Shown one piece after another: positions 24,634 to 34,999 of a stretch of DNA of 64,000 nucleotides. The DNA lies in contig NC_056407.1 in NCBI RefSeq assembly GCF_905147365.1, positions 18,955,980-19,019,979 of the forward strand, written 5' to 3'. How positions within the stretch are numbered: the first letter of the stretch is position 1; each line of letters starts with the position of its first letter. A model generated the notes under the pieces. It saw nothing but the letters and a program-made list of their open reading frames with translations. It made no database searches and was not told the DNA's origin. This DNA comes from Aricia agestis (Eukaryota > Arthropoda > Insecta > Lepidoptera > Lycaenidae). The translations under genes and the position numbers were made by a program.

Positions 24634-24976
24634 TTTTTTTTTTTTTATGAAATAAGGGGGCAAACGAGCAAACGGGTCACCTGATGGAAAGCAACTTCCG
24701 TCGCCCATGGACACTCGCAGCATCAAAAGAGTTGCAAGTGCGTTGCCGGCCTTTTAAGAGGGAATAGGGTAATAGGGGAGGGTAGGGAAGGGAAGGGAAG
24801 GGAATAGTTGAGGGTAGGGAAGGGAATAGGGTAGGGGTAAGGGGATTGGGCCTCCGGTAAACTCACTCACTCGGCGAAACACAGCGCAAGCGCTGTTTCA
24901 CGCCGGTTTTCTGTGAAAACGTGGTATTTATCCGGTCGAGTCGGCCCATTCGTGCCGAAGCATGGCTCTCCCACGT
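24634..24976 (-). mobile_element. 330-bp SINE family, copy 4, in a repeat with a known empty site
   Basis: Poly(A) on the minus strand (24634-24646), head end CCACGT at 24976. The flanks GATAGTACTAG and TAGTATGTTTTGG join without a gap in the paralogous site at 22.54 kb, although about 24 extra bases remain beside the head. Confidence 0.85.
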
Positions 24977-25808
24977 ATACATGTTTGTTTTAACGTATAG
25001 TATGTTTTGGCTCGTGACCAAAATTAGAACTTAAAGTTTATTGAATTATGCAACATTTTATTTGATCCGAATTAAAAACCGATTGAAAAATATCATATTG
25101 TTACTAAATTATTCTGCATCGATGTTCGTTCTAATCACCCCTATAAACTACAAAAGGTTTTCTCATGAATATCCAAGTAACGTCCGAGTAAAACAAATTA
25201 ATCCTTCGATCGCGGATTCTTGGAAATGCTATTGTATTCTATTGTTGTCGCGATCACCGGTGCTTGAAGGATTAACAATATCTATAACATAATATCTTCT
25301 TATGTAAAATTTTTTGCTGTTTAAGTTATGACTGGATAGAACAAGGAACCAAGCTGCATTAGGCTGGCCACCTACACATTGCACACGTTTTCCGTATTCG
25401 ATTTCCGAATTCATTTTCTGTATTCGGAAATCCGATTGCATGGAATCAGTAAAAAATACATTATGTACGCATACAAATTCGCTTTTTCCGAACGGAACGA
25501 ATTCCGCACGTAAGTTAATCAAGTGCAAGCCGGCACGTTCGCGCGTGAGAAAAACTAATGTTTCCGCTAGTGTCACGGCATTACGAATACAAAAAAATAA
25601 TTCTAAAATCGAATGCGGAAAATGAACTACTATCTCGTAAAGTGTCACTTATAAGACAGCTGTTTAACGCTTACACCCACCTATAAATGCTCCGATTTTC
25701 GGATCTACGCCCCCGTGAGAATACCGTCCATGCGCCAAAGCTTCCTTGTATGTGTCTTGAGAGGTGACTGATCAGGAGTATGACACCTAATAATAACACT
25801 GTTTCCGC

Positions 25809-26104
25809 CATAGAGTTAATATACCTAGCGGAATAGAGAAACAAAAGCCTGAGCAAGAGAGATGTCACTATCAGTAACACTGCGTGGTAAAAAGAGACGT
25901 GTGATACATGACAGCAGCGCTCTTTTTTTGACGTCCATTCGGCACGTGCCGCACGTTGACAATTTAATCTCATAGAATTCATGTTTAATCATGCTTGTGT
26001 AAGTGTATACGTACACATTTTTTGCACACAGATGTAAACCAATTTCGCTTACGTTTGACAGCTCGAGATTGTTGCTCTATTCCGCTAGGTATATTAACTT
26101 TATG
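25809..26104. mobile_element. TIR element with exact 8-bp TSD GTTTCCGC
   Basis: Ends CATAGAGTTAATATACCTAG and CTAGGTATATTAACTTTATG are inverted (one mismatch over about 30 bp). GTTTCCGC lies on both sides (25801-25808, 26105-26112). An 8-bp duplication fits hAT or P superfamilies. No transposase remains in the 296 bp. Confidence 0.85.
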
Positions 26105-26133
26105 GTTTCCGCATTGTATCTGGCATATTCTTC

Positions 26134-26464
26134 GGAGAGCCATGTTTCGGCACGAATGGGCCGGCTCGACCGGATAAATACCACGTTCTCACAGAAAACC
26201 GACGTGAAACAGCGCTTGCGCTGTGTTTCGCCGAGTGAGTGAGTTTACCGGAGGCCCAATCCCCTAACCCCCACCCTATTCCCTTCCCTACCCTCAACTA
26301 TTCCCTTCCCTATCCTCCCCTATTACCCTATTCCCTCTTAAAAGGCCGGCAACGCACTTGCAGCTCTTCTGATGCTGCGAGTGTCCATGGGCGACGGAAG
26401 TTGCTTTCCATCAGGTGACCCGTTTGCTCGTTTGCCCCCTTATTTCATAAAAAAAAAAAAAAAA
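26134..26464 (+). mobile_element. 330-bp SINE family, copy 5
   Basis: The head lacks the first few bases (starts GGAGAGCCATGTTTCGGCAC) and the element ends in A15 or so at 26464. Full CCCTA-rich middle and CATCAGGTGACCCGTTTGCT tail block. Confidence 0.87.
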
Positions 26465-26508
26465 TCTGGAAGCATCGCAGCCATGTCGTTGAATCTGCCA
26501 ATCATTTT

Positions 26509-26862
26509 TGTTTCAGTGACGGTGGCCGGATTCTCTGAAGCCAGCCAGTTACGCAGGAGTGATTTTTACAGTGCCCAAGTGTTTGCGCAGGACACAGGAG
26601 CACTCTCTCTTGCTTTACTCTCATAAGTGATAACCCAATGGGACGGACGACCGACACGACTGGCGAGAGATCAGACGCAGGACCGACTTTTTAAATGCCC
26701 ATCCGAATTCCGACGCATGGATCATCTAACATCTCACTTCAAAGACAATCAGGTGATCAGCCTGCATTGTCCTAGTCAACAACACGTTTCCAATGCGGGA
26801 ATCGAACCCACGACCTCCTAGTCAAGAGCTTATACGTTTTAAGCCACTGGACCACGGGAGCG
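26509..26862 (-). mobile_element. tRNA-derived SINE with intact B box
   Basis: On the minus strand the head reads AACGCTCCCGTGGTCCAGTG (A box TGGTCCAGTGG) and GGTCGTGGGTTCGATTCCCG (B box GGTTCGATTCC). The body shares GTGACGGTGGCCGG and CAGGAGTGATTTTA with the SINE at 8001-8294. Confidence 0.83.
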
Positions 26863-27276
26863 TTAATAAATGATGTGGTAAAGTGTTTCCAGATCATTAA
26901 TATTACCTATTACTAGTGATCTAGAGTACCTACGTAGTACTAAGTACTAACTTAACTTTAAAAGTCACACTTTGAACGGCCTAGGCTTGTAGTTGGCTGG
27001 CTAATTCAACTAAATGGCTAAAACAAGTACGTTAATCCACTAGCGGCAGTGTGGGTTCGAGTTGATCACTAGTTATTTCATAATTGGCATGTTATCTCCC
27101 TCGCTCTTCGTATACTTTATGCTGTCATAAAATATATTTATCTGTGACGCCATAACATTTAACGCACGATTAGCAATTACACAGATCGACGCAAGTGGCA
27201 TTTTTCCGACGGAATGGCGCAGGCGGTAGAGTTTCCATTTGAAGCTCTTTTTTGTACCATACAAAATATGTATATG

Positions 27277-27669
27277 TCACCGTAAGATTGTAAAAACCGC
27301 GAGATTGTAATATGACGAAGTGATGGATTGTAAACAAACAGTTTTCCGGTGATTTTAAATTAATTATTTCGAATTTAAAATAATTTCAATGCCAATTATT
27401 AGTATGAGATGTATAACATAAAAAAAAATTAGATATAAGTATTTAAAGTGCTGTTTGAATGTTCGGTTATTAAAATTAACCTAATTTATAATTCAAACTG
27501 CACTTTAAATATATCTAAATTTTATTCAATGTTATACAACAAATATTCAGGCTATTGAAGTTATTTTAAATACGAAATAATTATTTTAAAATCACCGGAA
27601 AACTGTTTGTTTACAATCCACCACTTCGTCATATTACAATCTCGCGGTTTTTACAATCTTATGGTGACA
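27277..27669. mobile_element. Long foldback element, arms of about 190 bp
   Basis: The left arm begins ATGTCACCGTAAGATTGTAA, the right arm ends TTACAATCTTATGGTGACAT. Long blocks such as GATTGTAATATGACGAAGTG and AACAAACAGTTTTCCGGTGA are matched in reverse. Almost the whole element is arm; the loop is under 20 bases. No protein is encoded. Confidence 0.88.
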
Positions 27670-27692
27670 TATATAATGTGTATAATTATTAC

Positions 27693-27905
27693 TAGCTGAT
27701 GACAACCGCAACTCCATTGCGCCAAAATTCGTTTATCGTATGCGATCCGCACATTTTTCCAGGCTGAAAAGTATCCTATGTCATTTCCCGGGGTCTAGGT
27801 ACCTATCTCCACACCTTTCATCATTATCGGTTTAGCGGTTTGGGCGTAAAGAGGTAACAGACATACAGACACACTTTCACATTTCTGCCGTGCAGACACT
27901 AAAGC
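27693..27905 (-). repeat. (GTCT)n-linked dispersed repeat, reverse copy
   Basis: Starts ACTAGCTGATGACAACCGCA and ends near GTAACAGACATACAGACACA, the reverse complement arrangement of the 16.4- and 31.0-kb copies. Confidence 0.65.
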
Positions 27906-28860
27906 GCAGTAAGTGCAAAATCATGATTCGGAGAAAAACGCATTTAAAGTTTAAAAACGTAAACAAATATATTAAAATGTATTTGTTTTATTCTTTGTCA
28001 ACTTTATCTCAAAGGGAATAACGTAAACTTAATCCTAGACCTAAATAATGCCCTGAAAACACCATAAATAATTTATTACAGGCATTAATATTTTTACTGC
28101 ACAGAAAAAAAACCGACAATTACATATTAAAACGCAGTAAAAAAGGTGCATTACTGCACTTTAGTTAGTTTTGTGTTCTGGAACATAAAAGAAGTAGTGC
28201 ATACAAATGAAACAGCATAATAATTTAATTATGAAAATTTTATTTTTAATAATTTTTCATTTTTCATTTTCATTTGAACTTCGTTTCTAAGCTAAAAATT
28301 TATTAAAAATCTGAATCGTTAATTAATATGGCGTCATTTTAACCATTGTTGATATAGTAAAATCTAATATTGACCTCACCATGCAGTAATAATCATTATA
28401 ATTGAATATCAAAATACGATTTATAATAGCCTGCAAGTACTTATTTCTTTTTGTAAAAGATAGTTGTACGAATTGCATACATACAACTCTTTCAAAGAAT
28501 ACTATACAAATACTGCATTTTAGTAAGTAGTATAGATTATATCAATATAGCAATTAACTTTTAAAATGCAGTTTTGTACCTGAATTTACTGCATTTTAAT
28601 TAGTAATCACTAGTACTGATTAAATGCAGTAAAAACTGTTTGTATGGAGTTAACATATACTGAGTTTTAATTAGGTTTTCACGTGACTGTGTGTATACGG
28701 AACTATTTAGAAACAGTATTTTATTTGTATTTACTGCGTTTTAATCTGAAATCACAAAAAAATACTTGCAGCAAGTGATTTTACTGCGATTTATACATAT
28801 AGCAATAACGTCTTTTTGGCGGTAAAATGGGGTAGTTACTGCATTTTCAAAAAACTTTAT
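27890..28860. repeat. Cluster of about 13 short ACTGCATTTTA-type motifs
   Basis: TTTACTGCRTTTTAAT-like words recur in both orientations near 27900, 28090, 28130, 28150, 28385, 28515, 28565, 28590, 28620, 28660, 28735, 28785 and 28840. The spacing is irregular. No open frame or transposon end was found. It could be subterminal repeats of a DNA transposon or a diverged satellite. Confidence 0.55.
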
Positions 28861-29455
28861 GGTTACAAATAAAATACTTCAATTTAACGTAGGATAATGT
28901 GAGTAAGCCAGAAATAAAGAGAATAAAATGTAGATTTAGAATATATCAAAAACGGAAAATCACAAAAATGCATGCAATTAGTGCGGATTATTTGTGACGC
29001 AAAATGCGTCATGGAAAAAAAAAACAGTTTCAATCTTTTCCGCGGCTCCTCTTATGTAAATACTTTAGCATCGAGTGAATGTTTTTAAAAGCCGTTGGTA
29101 CAATTTCTTTGTACCAACGGATGATAAGTGATACATGACAGCAGCACTCTTTTAGTAGTTGCAGCAAGTAGTTCAAAAAGTGTATCATGATACCCATTTT
29201 GAATAAAAAGATATTTTATTTTATTTTTATTTTATTTTGCATACACAAAAATCCATCCTTTCGAACTTTCACATTTAATATTGGCAAGTTGAACACGATA
29301 GAATTGTGACTAACGGACATAGGAGGGAGGATAGGATTTTGAATGGCGTAATTTGGTATTCCCTGAAAGCTCGTTAGTCTGGCAATGAATTAACATGACA
29401 AAGCGTCAGGTGGTGAGGGGCGTGATGATAGTTACTAGGATTTATACAACATAAT

Positions 29456-29794
29456 ACGTGGGAGAGCCATGCTTCGGCACGAATGGGCCGGCTCGACCGG
29501 ATAAATACCACGTTCTCACAGAAAACCGGCGTGAAACAGCGCTTGCGCTGTGTTTCGCCGAGTGAGTGAGTTTACCGGAGGCCCAATCCCCTAATCCCTA
29601 CCCTATTCCCTTACCTACCCTCAACTATTCCCTTCCCTTCCCTTCCCTACGCTCCCCTATTATCCTATTCCCTCTTAAAAGGCCGGCAACGCACTTGCAG
29701 CTCTTCTGATGCTGCGAGTGTCCATGGGCGACGGAAGTTGCTTTCCATCAGGTGACCCGTTTGCTCGTTTGCCCCCTTATTTCATAAAAAAAAA
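29456..29794 (+). mobile_element. 330-bp SINE family, copy 6 (full length)
   Basis: Complete head ACGTGGGAGAGCCATGCTTC, B-box-like GGCTCGACCGG, CCCTA/CCCTTCC middle, tail block and A9. The best full-length reference for the family in this window. Confidence 0.88.
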
Positions 29795-30033
29795 TGTAAC
29801 AAAATTAAGTGATAAAACTTTAGGGTGTGTATGTGTCCTAAACATTTCCTTTTTTACTTTTGTATGGGAAAATGCATGGCGCTCGGACTCTAGTCCATAC
29901 AAATCACAATTGTCTAAGCAAATTTTATCAATATCCGTGAACTTGACAATTATCGAGTAAGAATATTGTTATTTTTGATAAAGAATTAAAACCGATTTTC
30001 AAGTGAAAACAATAACATCACTTATTCAAGTCT

Positions 30034-30304
30034 TAAATGAACTAAAATAATTCTTACTCTTTGGTAGTGCCTCTTTCAGAATTTGCCTAAACCTCGACTG
30101 TTTCTGTATACAATATTCATTATTCCGAAGTCGGTACCAGCTCAGAATCGTAAATTTTAAGACAAAATATTTTTAATTTTTGGGACTGGTGTACCGACTT
30201 CAAAATTATGAAGATTGTATACAGAAATTGTTGAGGTTAAGGCAAATTCTGAAAGAGGCACTACTAAACAGTGAGAATTATTTAATACTTTTTAGTTCAT
30301 TTAT
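30034..30304. mobile_element. Foldback element with arms of about 80-90 bp
   Basis: AAATGAACTAAAATAATTCT, GTGCCTCTTTCAGAATTTGC and GTTTCTGTATACAAT on the left are mirrored on the right (ATTGTATACAGAAAT, GCAAATTCTGAAAGAGGCAC, TTTTTAGTTCATTT). The centre holds GAAGTCGGTACCAGCTCAG and its reverse, a motif of other repeats here. Confidence 0.85.
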
Positions 30305-30630
30305 GACACATCATATTCTGAGAATATGAACTATCTGGTTACGACACACATCAAGAAAAGGTAGGTATATTAGTGTCTAATTGCGCTATGATTGGCTAGT
30401 CTCGGCGGGTGCAATACCGCGCTCCCAGATAGCCTTATCTAATATATAAAATTCTCGTGTTTGTGCGCGAACTCCTCTAAAACGGCTAAACCGAATTTAA
30501 TGAAATTTTGTAATTTTATTCGTTAGGCCTAAGAATAGGTTTTTATCTACTTATTATAATATTGATACTAGAAATAATTTATATGGCAAAACAGCATTTG
30601 CCGGGTCAGCTAAGTAGTTAGTATCCATTT

Positions 30631-31051
30631 TTTTTTTTAAAGAAGGCAGGTCGCTGTAGCCCTGACGTCACTGCGACCCATGAGGATCTATTGTGACTCC
30701 TTCGCACTAGAGTATCATCCCCAACCCAATACTGCTCATAAATTGAACGATATGGTTGGGGTTGGTGCCACGAATTTCCTCTGTGGACGAGTATTCGTGG
30801 CGACCAAGGTGCCTGTTCCTGCTCTGTAGTAGAGCAGGGCAGTCGAGGAGAAGGTGAATAGGTGTTTCATCCTCCTCCTCACAGAATCTGCAAGTCACTA
30901 TGCTACAAATACCCATTCTGTTTAGGTGTTTGTTGAGCTTGCAGTGCCCAGTTAGGCTTCTGGTAAGGATTCTTAATTGGTTCCTACCCAAGGTGAGCAC
31001 TAATTCTGATTGTTTCTTGTTGAAGTCAGGAATTAGTGCCTTAATATCCAT
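30631..31051 (-). mobile_element. 5'-truncated LINE with C-terminal CCHC/RNase H-region remnant
   Basis: The minus strand is open 31051-30707 for 114 residues: LTGHCKLNKHLNRMG, then CRFCEEEDETPIHLLLDCPA with the C-x2-C-x7-H-x4-C pattern usual at the end of ORF2 in R1/jockey-like LINEs, then a 3' UTR and poly(A) at 30631-30642. TATCCAT lies on both sides, a likely short target duplication. The start M is not native; the element lost everything upstream. Confidence 0.78.
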
Positions 31052-31260
31052 ACTAATATTATTATAAATGCAAAAGTGTGTCTGTCTGTCTGTCTGTTAC
31101 CTCTTCACGCTCAAACCGCTGGACCGATTTTTCTGAAATTTGGCATGGAGATACTTTGAGTCCCGGGAAAGGACATAGGATACTTTTTGTCCCGGAAAAA
31201 TGTACGGTTCCGGCGCGATAAACGAGTTTTGGCGCAACGGATTTGCGGGCGTCATCTAGT
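31049..31260 (+). repeat. (GTCT)n-linked dispersed repeat, near-twin of the 16.4-kb copy
   Basis: Same opening, GTCT run, GGCATGGAGATACTTTGAGT block and CGGGCGTCATCTAGT end. It abuts a truncated LINE at 31051, so the LINE targeted its edge. Confidence 0.7.
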
Positions 31261-31507
31261 TCCTTATAAATGTGAAAGCGTGGATGTTTGTTACGCTTTC
31301 ACGCAAAAACTACTTGACGAATCATCATGAAACCTTGTACACAATAATATAATCTTGGAGGTATCAGAACAATAGGATACATTTTTATTTAAAAAAAAAT
31401 ATTTTTTACGAAAAAAAAATGTTCATGTGGACGCGTACGAAGTCGCAGGAAACAGCTAGTGTTCAATAAAATATACACTTTTGAAATATGTTTCGTCTAT
31501 AATTTTA

Positions 31508-31681
31508 AGGTAGGTACACGGGACAATTTGTCGTTTCGATCGATCGTCAAGAAAATCGTCCAATCGATCTTTTGAACGTAAAATCGTTTGCGATATTGCT
31601 ACACACGTACAAGTTGTCGTTCGATTTTAACATCGAGGAGATAAATCGTTACGATAATTGTCCCGTGTATGGCCACCTTTA
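31508..31681. mobile_element. TIR MITE with ACACGGGACAA ends
   Basis: Left end TAAGGTAGGTACACGGGACA and right end TGTCCCGTGTATGGCCACCT TTA are inverted allowing a short indel. The interior is rich in ATCGAT and TCGTTCGATT words. A possible partial relative is at 25362-25625. Confidence 0.72.
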
Positions 31682-32282
31682 GAAAAAAATCAAGTAAAGA
31701 GTAAAATAAATCTAGCCTCATTACTGAATTTAGAAACCGAATAATAATTTCTCAAAGTGATGATCGGCTTGGCTTTTTTCTAAATGTAATTAAAAAAAAT
31801 AAAAAGTTAGTCACTGCCACTTTTAATAAGGCCAACGGATGGCATGAAAATAATTGACAGCGCCATTTTAGTTCGGTTAGCTGACTTGGTTTTCATTTCA
31901 GGTCTCAAAACACTTTTAGATTGACCTGAGGCTCAGAAAAGCCTTCGAAAGATCTACCTGTATGATCTAAATATTTACAAATATTTACATTATTTTACTC
32001 CTTAACTTATTTAAATGCAGTATTCAGCTATAAATAAAGTGAATAAACAATATGACTTATATGACAATACTTACAATAATTAACTACTTAGCTAAAAGCC
32101 GAGCATTGTGAGGGCTCGCATCGTCACACCACGACTGACTGATGATAACACATCTACATATAAATAAAAATTACTATGTTAAAGCAAAAATCAATAGGCG
32201 TGATAGTTTTTCCGTAAAGTGTACCACAAAATGTACAGGTTGTAGGATATACTAGGGCTCGCTTCGCTCGCCCTGATTATAG

Positions 32283-32605
32283 TTTTTTTTTTTTTATGAA
32301 ATAAGGTGGCAAACGAGCAAACGGGTCACCTGATGGAAAGCAACTTCCGTCGCCCATGGACACTCGCAGCATCAGAAGAGCTGCAGGTGCATTGCCGACC
32401 TTTTAAGAGGGAATAGGGTAGGGATGGGAAGGGAAGGGTATAGGGGAGGGTAGGGAAGGGAATAGGGTAGGGGATTGGGCCTCCGGTAAACTCACTCACT
32501 CGGCGAAACACAGCGCAAGCGCTGATTCACGCCGGTTTTCTGTGAGAACGTGGTATTTCTCCGGTCAAGCCGGCCCATTCGTGCCGAAGCATGGCTCTCC
32601 CACCT
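32283..32605 (-). mobile_element. 330-bp SINE family, copy 7
   Basis: Poly(A) on the minus strand (32283-32295), head at 32605 with CCCACC in place of CCCACG. The CCCTA-rich middle is shorter than in copies 5 and 6. Confidence 0.85.
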
Positions 32606-32924
32606 GTAAGTATAGAAATAATCTGAAAAACTCAACACTCATTCAAAAACATGGACTGCAAAATCTGCACCTTTATACGGTGACTAATTAAACATAAAGT
32701 TAACCAGCTTAATGTAGTATAAAATTGACGTCAATCGAAAATAATACTTAAACTAATACGAGGGTGTATGTTTGTAGTGGAGAGCCTATTGATCATGAAA
32801 AAATGGGTCGCCTCGTAATTTCATTTGCCAGTGTATGGCTGCTATCATTTGCAGCGCTTGTTTGGGTACACTCAATTACTTAACAGATACAGCGTGTTCC
32901 TGTTTCAGCACACGTTAAAATATG

Positions 32925-33110
32925 GCGTTAGAATTGGAGTTGGAATTCGTCATGTTTCATTTGAAATTAAGGAATATAATATTCCTGAAATGAAACATCT
33001 ATATTAACAAGCTTTTATTGGCTTGGAAGAATGGCGTTAGAATTCGTCATGTTTCATCAATTGAAACTAAGGAATATAATATTCCTGAAATGAAACATCT
33101 ATGAAATGAA
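32925..33110. repeat. Local direct duplication with palindromic core
   Basis: Two copies, about 107 bases apart, of GAATTCGTCATGTTTCAT followed by AGGAATATAATATTCCTGAA and ATGAAACATCTAT. Each copy folds on itself (GTTTCAT...ATGAAAC around GGAATATAATATTCC). Confidence 0.75.
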
Positions 33111-33792
33111 ACGGAATCTTTGAGCACGTTTTTTACCTATCTCCAGTAGTCTAATTAATTCGAAGCTTTGCATACGTATTAAGAGCCAATGACAATGCAA
33201 TAATTATTAAAGATTAAAAAAAAATTTAAAAAAAGCGTATTTTTTTATTTTTTTTTTAAAGCTTTTATTTAACTACATAATATTTCTCTGTTAGTGTTGT
33301 TTTATTACCTCAGTACTACGTCATTTCATTTTCGTATTTTGAGATCTCGATTACTCATGACCTCCTTCATCAAGTCACTTTTGTAAACATACCAAATTGG
33401 GATGTTAACCTAGATACACCTGAATAAAAAAAATTGAAAATCGGTTCACCAATGGCGGAGTCGTTGACCATAAAAAAAAGAACATAACACCCCCCCATTG
33501 TGGAAGTCGGTTAAAAATAATATAGCCTATGTATTAATTCAGGATGTCAGCTTAGATCTTCTTGTAAAATTTTGTTGAAATCCGCCGTTTAACAAACATC
33601 CAAACTCACAGTAGTACGCACAAAGGACAGTAGGATGACATTTTTAATAGCCACAAGATGTAAAAAAAAAATGTTGTTGCTGCTTTTCTAGCTGAAAAGT
33701 ATTGATTAATTTAATGAAATTCCACAGTCCGAGTAATAAATGAATTATAAAAATTGCGTTAGTGTACAAAATCTCCAGAAATTGAATTTAAA

Positions 33793-34083
33793 AAATTGGC
33801 CAAGTGCGAGCCCAACTCGCGCACAAAGGGTGCCGTACCATTATAGAGCGAAAGTAGGAAAAAAATGAGTTATTTGTATGGGAATCCCACTTAAATATTT
33901 ATTTTATTTTGTTTTTAGTATTTTCTGTTATAGCGACCATAGAAATACACAATCTGTGAAAATTTCAGAAGTCTAGCTACAGCAGTTTTGGAGATACAAC
34001 CTGGAGACAGACAGGCAGACGGACAGACATCGAAGTCTCAGTAATAGGGTCCTGTGTCCCTTTGGGTACGGAACCCTAAAAAA
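33793..34083 (-). repeat. GGTTCCGTACCC / GAGTCGGACTCGC dispersed repeat, copy 3
   Basis: Runs from GGCCAAGTGCGAGCCCAACT to CTTTGGGTACGGAACCCTAA. It ends about 170 bases before the start codon of receptor A, in its promoter or 5' UTR region. Confidence 0.75.
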
Positions 34084-34251
34084 GGTATAATATTTTACTA
34101 AATTTTGATCACCTAATTACTTAATCTCGTAACCTAACTTTTTACACCCTGTAATTTTACGAGCTTTCGCTCAAACTTCCATCGCGTAACAGAATCCCCA
34201 CTTCCATAACCATCGGTGGTCGCTCGTAATACTATTAGCTCCTGTCGAATA

Positions 34252-34999
34252 ATGAACGACACCTACATAGACAACGACACCGAGTATTCCTCGTATGGGG
34301 TCGGCCTGTCCTTCTACGAGGACAAAACTGTGGGGGAGGGAAGTACGACGGTGAAGATATTGCTGACCGGTTTCCTCGGAATCTTCATGGTGTTCAGTCT
34401 GATCGGGAACATCTGCACCTGCGCGGTCATAGCGAGAGACAAGAACATGAGAACCCCGACCAACTGCTACCTCCTGAACCTCGCTATAACCGATCTGATG
34501 ATAGCCCTGTTCGTGCCGATAGAGATCTACCTCATTTGGGAGCCCGACTTCTACCCCCTGGACGAGGAGGGCTGCCGGCTGCACTTTCTCCTCTGGGACC
34601 TGCTGAGCAACTGCAGCGTGCTCACGATTCTCGCCTTTACGATCGAGCGCTACCTGGTCATATCTAAGCCGTTCCTCCGGCAGACTTTAGTTCTAAATTC
34701 GCGTGTATTCAAAATCGTGTCTGTGAACTGGGCGGTGGCGTGCCTGTTCGCGATACCCAACGCGTTCTACGTGTATCTAGTCGAGAGGAAGCAGAATGTG
34801 TACTGTTTCTTCACCGTTCCGGACACGGAGAAGACTTATTTGGTGTGTATGGAGCTGCTGGTGTTCTACGTGCTGCCCATGACGGTTATTTTCGTCCTGT
34901 ACGTGCTGATCGCCATGAAGCTTCGCTCCACGAAGTCGACCTCGCGCCAGAACCCCGTGCACGGAAAACAGAAACGCAATAAAGCGGTCAAGCTGCTCG
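34252..34999 (+). CDS. Receptor A exon 1 (N-terminus to TM5 and loop 3)
   Basis: Encodes residues 1-249 plus one base, TM1 to TM5 and a lysine/arginine-rich third intracellular loop. Exon end set at G|GTCCGT by homology: receptor C has the same phase-1 break after KML with donor GTATGT. Reading on past 34999 gives a non-homologous tail, ending in a stop at 35067. Confidence 0.92.

Noticed and set aside
25229..25648. 139-codon minus-strand frame
   Set aside because: Covers a GGAAATCC/CGTATTCG foldback-type repeat; composition is not protein-like and no motif was found.
27000..27065. Possible tRNA gene with GGGTTCGAGTTGATC
   Set aside because: No cloverleaf could be drawn around it and no A box was found at the right distance.
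34171..34584. Minus-strand 137-codon frame opposite receptor A
   Set aside because: Shadow of the receptor exon on the other strand; no motif of its own.
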